A stretch of 9,308 bases of DNA from Cyclobacteriaceae bacterium (GTDB lineage Bacteria > Bacteroidota > Bacteroidia > Cytophagales > Cyclobacteriaceae): NCBI GenBank assembly GCA_013140395.1, contig JABFSY010000422.1, positions 1-9,308 on the forward strand. Reading direction: 5' to 3'. Positions within the stretch are counted from its first letter, which is position 1. Every line of letters starts with the position of its first letter. The notes below the pieces were generated by a model. It did no database searches. It had not been told where the DNA came from and saw only the letters and a list, made by a program, of their open reading frames with translations. This document shows, in pieces, positions 7,215 through 9,308 of this stretch. A program made the position numbers and the translations under genes.

Positions 7215-7889
7215 ATGAAGATACTCATTGTAGAAGACGAACGCGAAATGGCAAGAAGTATTGTGCAGTACCTACGGCAGGAGAGTTATGTTTGCGAGGT
7301 AGCCTATACTGCCCGTGATGCAGAGGAAAAAATAACCATGCACGATTATGATTGCATATTACTAGACATTACTCTTCCTGATGGCAATGGACTAAAAATA
7401 ATGGAAAAGCTAAAAAGCACCGGGAAATTGGATGGTGTTATTATAATTTCCGCCAAGAATTCACTGGACGATAAAATTAAAGGACTTAACCTAGGCGCGG
7501 ATGATTATTTACCCAAACCATTTCACCTTGCTGAGTTAGGTGCCCGTGTATCATCGGTTATCCGCAGAAAGCGATTTGCTGGAAGTAACAGTATCACTGC
7601 TCATGAGATTATTATTGACCTATTAGGTAAATCGGTTAGTGTGAACAGTAAAATGGTTGATCTAACCAGAAAAGAATATGACCTTCTTTTATTTTTGATC
7701 TCAAATAAAAATCGTGTAGTTACAAAAAATGCAATTGCGGAACACCTTTCCGGAGACGATGCGGAAGTTTTCGATAACTTCGATTTTATATATGCTCACA
7801 TGAAAAACTTGAAAAAGAAACTCAGTGAATCTCAGTGTCCCGATTATATAAAAACAGTCTATGGACTGGGGTATAAATTTGAAGTATGA
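7215..7889 (+). CDS. OmpR/PhoB-family response regulator
   Basis: DNA-binding regulator that is activated by phosphotransfer from the adjacent kinase. Encodes 224 residues. The receiver domain (1-115) has the acidic pair E7-D8, phosphoacceptor D51 in LLDITLPDGNG, switch residue S79 in IISAKN, and K101 in LPKPF, so all key residues are present. The winged-helix domain (about 125-224) ends in the typical YIKTVYGLGYKFEV, and the likely recognition helix is 188-203 (NFDFIYAHMKNLKKKL). It lies 23 nt after czcB and overlaps the kinase gene by 4 nt (ATGA). It resembles CusR/CopR-type metal regulators by class and context; the actual signal cannot be read from sequence. The TTCAG direct repeats at 599-625 and 9159-9220 have the 11-bp period typical for this family and are its probable targets. 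Confidence 0.95.
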   Translation: MKILIVEDEREMARSIVQYLRQESYVCEVAYTARDAEEKITMHDYDCILLDITLPDGNGLKIMEKLKSTGKLDGVIIISAKNSLDDKIKGLNLGADDYLPKPFHLAELGARVSSVIRRKRFAGSNSITAHEIIIDLLGKSVSVNSKMVDLTRKEYDLLLFLISNKNRVVTKNAIAEHLSGDDAEVFDNFDFIYAHMKNLKKKLSESQCPDYIKTVYGLGYKFEV

Positions 7890-9148
7890 AACTACTGAAC
7901 CGTACAATCAAAAGTTACTTGCTTTATTCGGCATTACTACTATTGTTATGCACTCCCTTATTCTATTTCGCCATTCAGCAGCTTTTCATATGGGAGATGG
8001 ACAAAGTTTTACGTTCGCATAAAACGGATTTCTATGAGGCCCATGCCAATTTGAAAACGGAAGAAGACTTGAAATTCTTTCAGTTGATGAATAAAGAATT
8101 TATCTTGATACCGAGCAATGGTGTAACAAAAAAAGATTCACTTTTTACCATTGATTTATACGATAGCAGTAAAGCTGAAGTAATTCTTCACCGGGTATTT
8201 TGTACGGGTGTTGTTATTCAAGGCCAACATTATGAGCTTCAGGTTAGGGAATCGCTGGTTAGCAGTATCAGTCTGATTGGGGCTATCATGGGTATTCAGA
8301 CTCTAATGCTTACTGGGCTTTTAACCGGACTTGTCCTTATTAATCGAAGGCTTTCCAATAAAATCTGGGGGCCATTTTATGTAATTCTTGATCATCTGAA
8401 AAAGTTTAAAATTGATGAGGGGAACCAACTACTTCTTCCACGTCCCTCTACTGCAGAGTTTAGAGATCTTACAACTGTAATTACTCAGTTAGTTGATAAA
8501 AACCGCAGTGCCTATGCAAACCAGAAAGAATTCACCGAGAATGCATCTCACGAATTACAAACACCGCTGGCAATTTGCCGTACCAAACTTGAATTATTGG
8601 CGCAAACAAAAGAATTGACACAAGAACAAGCTGATCTTGTTGGGCATTTATTAAATGCCATGGATCGCATAACTCATCTAAACAAGAACTTGTTACTACT
8701 GTCAAAAATTGAGAATCGACAGTTTTTTGATACGGAAGAGATAAGTCTCAAGAACGTAGTTCAAAAATCAATAGAGGTTTACAAACGACAGGTGCTGGAG
8801 AAAGAAATTAAAGTTGAATCTACCATGCATGAGTCGGTTAGGATAATGGCTAATCCGATTTTAATAGAGGTATTAATTGGCAATCTTATTTCAAACGCCA
8901 TCCGACACACAACCCAATCCGGATCAGTTGTCATAGAAGTTACTAAGACTTTTATAATGATCAGCAACAGTGGGCTGCCTTTGGACCGTCCTGAAAAACT
9001 CTTTCAGCGATTTCATCGCGAATCAAGGACAACCTTGGGGAGCGGTCTTGGTTTGTCCATCGTTAAAAAAGTATGCGATGTTAGTGGCTTTTCTATCAAT
9101 TATAACTTCAATTTATACATGCATCATTTTCGAGTCACATTTAGATAG
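7886..9148 (+). CDS. Membrane sensor histidine kinase, partner of the response regulator
   Basis: Encodes 420 residues. TM1 at about 11-33 and TM2 at about 128-152 enclose a short periplasmic sensor of about 95 residues that includes H45, H53, H102 and C106, possible metal ligands. A HAMP-like linker (NRRLSNKIWGPFY) leads to the H box FTENASHELQTPLA with phosphorylated H222. The N box LIGNLISNAIRHT (N333, N337), F-box-like LFQRF and G2 box GSGLGLSIV (386-393) follow. The G1 box is reduced to ISNSGLPL, lacking the usual Asp of DxGxG; this form is frequent in Bacteroidota kinases and does not by itself mean loss of activity. The gene overlaps its regulator by ATGA, so the two are translationally coupled. 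Sensing of a periplasmic heavy metal is inferred from the operon. Confidence 0.93.
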   Translation: MKLLNRTIKSYLLYSALLLLLCTPLFYFAIQQLFIWEMDKVLRSHKTDFYEAHANLKTEEDLKFFQLMNKEFILIPSNGVTKKDSLFTIDLYDSSKAEVILHRVFCTGVVIQGQHYELQVRESLVSSISLIGAIMGIQTLMLTGLLTGLVLINRRLSNKIWGPFYVILDHLKKFKIDEGNQLLLPRPSTAEFRDLTTVITQLVDKNRSAYANQKEFTENASHELQTPLAICRTKLELLAQTKELTQEQADLVGHLLNAMDRITHLNKNLLLLSKIENRQFFDTEEISLKNVVQKSIEVYKRQVLEKEIKVESTMHESVRIMANPILIEVLIGNLISNAIRHTTQSGSVVIEVTKTFIMISNSGLPLDRPEKLFQRFHRESRTTLGSGLGLSIVKKVCDVSGFSINYNFNLYMHHFRVTFR

Positions 9149-9158
9149 CTACAATATA

Positions 9159-9220
9159 TTCAGTTTTCCTTCAGATTTAATTCAGGAAGATTTCAGAATC
9201 ATTTTCCTTCTTTCTTTCAG
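9159..9220 (+). promoter_or_regulatory. TTCAG box array with 11-bp period (candidate operator)
   Basis: TTCAG begins at 9159, 9170, 9181 and 9192, exactly 11 bp apart each time, with a fifth copy at 9216 and a degenerate TTTCC at 9203. The array starts 11 bp after the kinase stop. Four in-phase exact copies are very unlikely by chance. The box matches those ahead of the operon (600 and 611), including the extended TTCAGAATC at 9192. By family knowledge an 11-bp direct repeat suits an OmpR-family regulator. The orientation, same as at 599-625, suggests it serves a + strand gene beyond the right edge of the window. Confidence 0.6.
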
Positions 9221-9234
9221 AATTCTTGATTCAT

Positions 9235-9255
9235 CCCTACCTATTGTAAGTAGGG
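9235..9255. repeat. Short hairpin after the box array
   Basis: CCCTAC (9235-9240) and GTAGGG (9250-9255) are perfect 6-bp arms around a 9-nt loop. No T-tract follows directly, so it is a poor terminator for the kinase transcript. It may be an operator half-site pair, an mRNA hairpin, or chance. Confidence 0.3.
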
Positions 9256-9308
9256 TCTGCTGAAAAACTCAAATAGTTTATAATGGGGCTACAGAGCTAA
9301 TTTTTTTT
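9254..9308. other. Possible insertion-sequence end or terminator at the right edge
   Basis: The segment begins GGTCTGCTGAAAAACTC, which resembles the terminal inverted repeats of some insertion sequences as I remember them, but no transposase or second end is in view. The window finishes with eight T residues (9301-9308) preceded by a weak stem (TAGTTT with GAGCTA, using wobble pairs), which could instead be a terminator. Neither reading can be settled here. Confidence 0.2.

Overview
The window most likely comes from a Bacteroidota genome, probably near the Cytophagales. The reasons are an A+T-rich composition, gene starts with little or no Shine-Dalgarno signal, a Bacteroidota-style CzcA/lipoprotein-CzcB pair, and a kinase with the degenerate 'SNSG' G1 box common in that phylum. 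The assignment is inference; no rRNA or other marker is present. All credible genes lie on the + strand.

Layout: (1) 1-113, the last 36 codons of an unidentified upstream gene. (2) 114-598, a C/A-rich, gene-free stretch full of repeats: a 34-bp imperfect direct repeat 73 bp apart, two inverted repeats, and three copies of a CACGTGGACA-like word. It looks like accessory or repeat-derived DNA. (3) 599-625, two TTCAGA(A/T)TC boxes 11 bp apart just ahead of the operon. (4) 647-1027, a small membrane-anchored protein of unknown function. (5) 1123-4830, a CzcA-type heavy-metal RND pump with a 13th hydrophobic segment that resembles a signal peptide and a ~173-residue tail of unknown function. (6) 4827-6062, a TolC/CzcC-like outer-membrane factor interrupted by an in-frame TAA. 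(7) 6064-7191, a lipoprotein CzcB/CusB-type adaptor. (8) 7215-7889 and 7886-9148, an OmpR-family response regulator and its histidine kinase, overlapping by ATGA. (9) 9149-9308, an array of TTCAG boxes at exact 11-bp spacing, then a small hairpin and a possible insertion-sequence end or terminator.

How it fits together: the RND pump, adaptor and outer-membrane factor would form a tripartite envelope exporter. The DFG-x3-DG-x5-E motif in TM4 points to divalent metals (Zn/Co/Cd/Ni class) rather than Cu(I)/Ag(I). The two-component pair in the same operon probably senses the metal and regulates the operon. The same TTCAG box occurs before the operon and after its last gene, so it is a strong candidate binding site for the encoded regulator.

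The most interesting points are the pump with a secreted-looking tail, the single-codon break in the outer-membrane factor, and the 11-bp iterated box array at 9159-9220, which probably serves a gene just outside the window.
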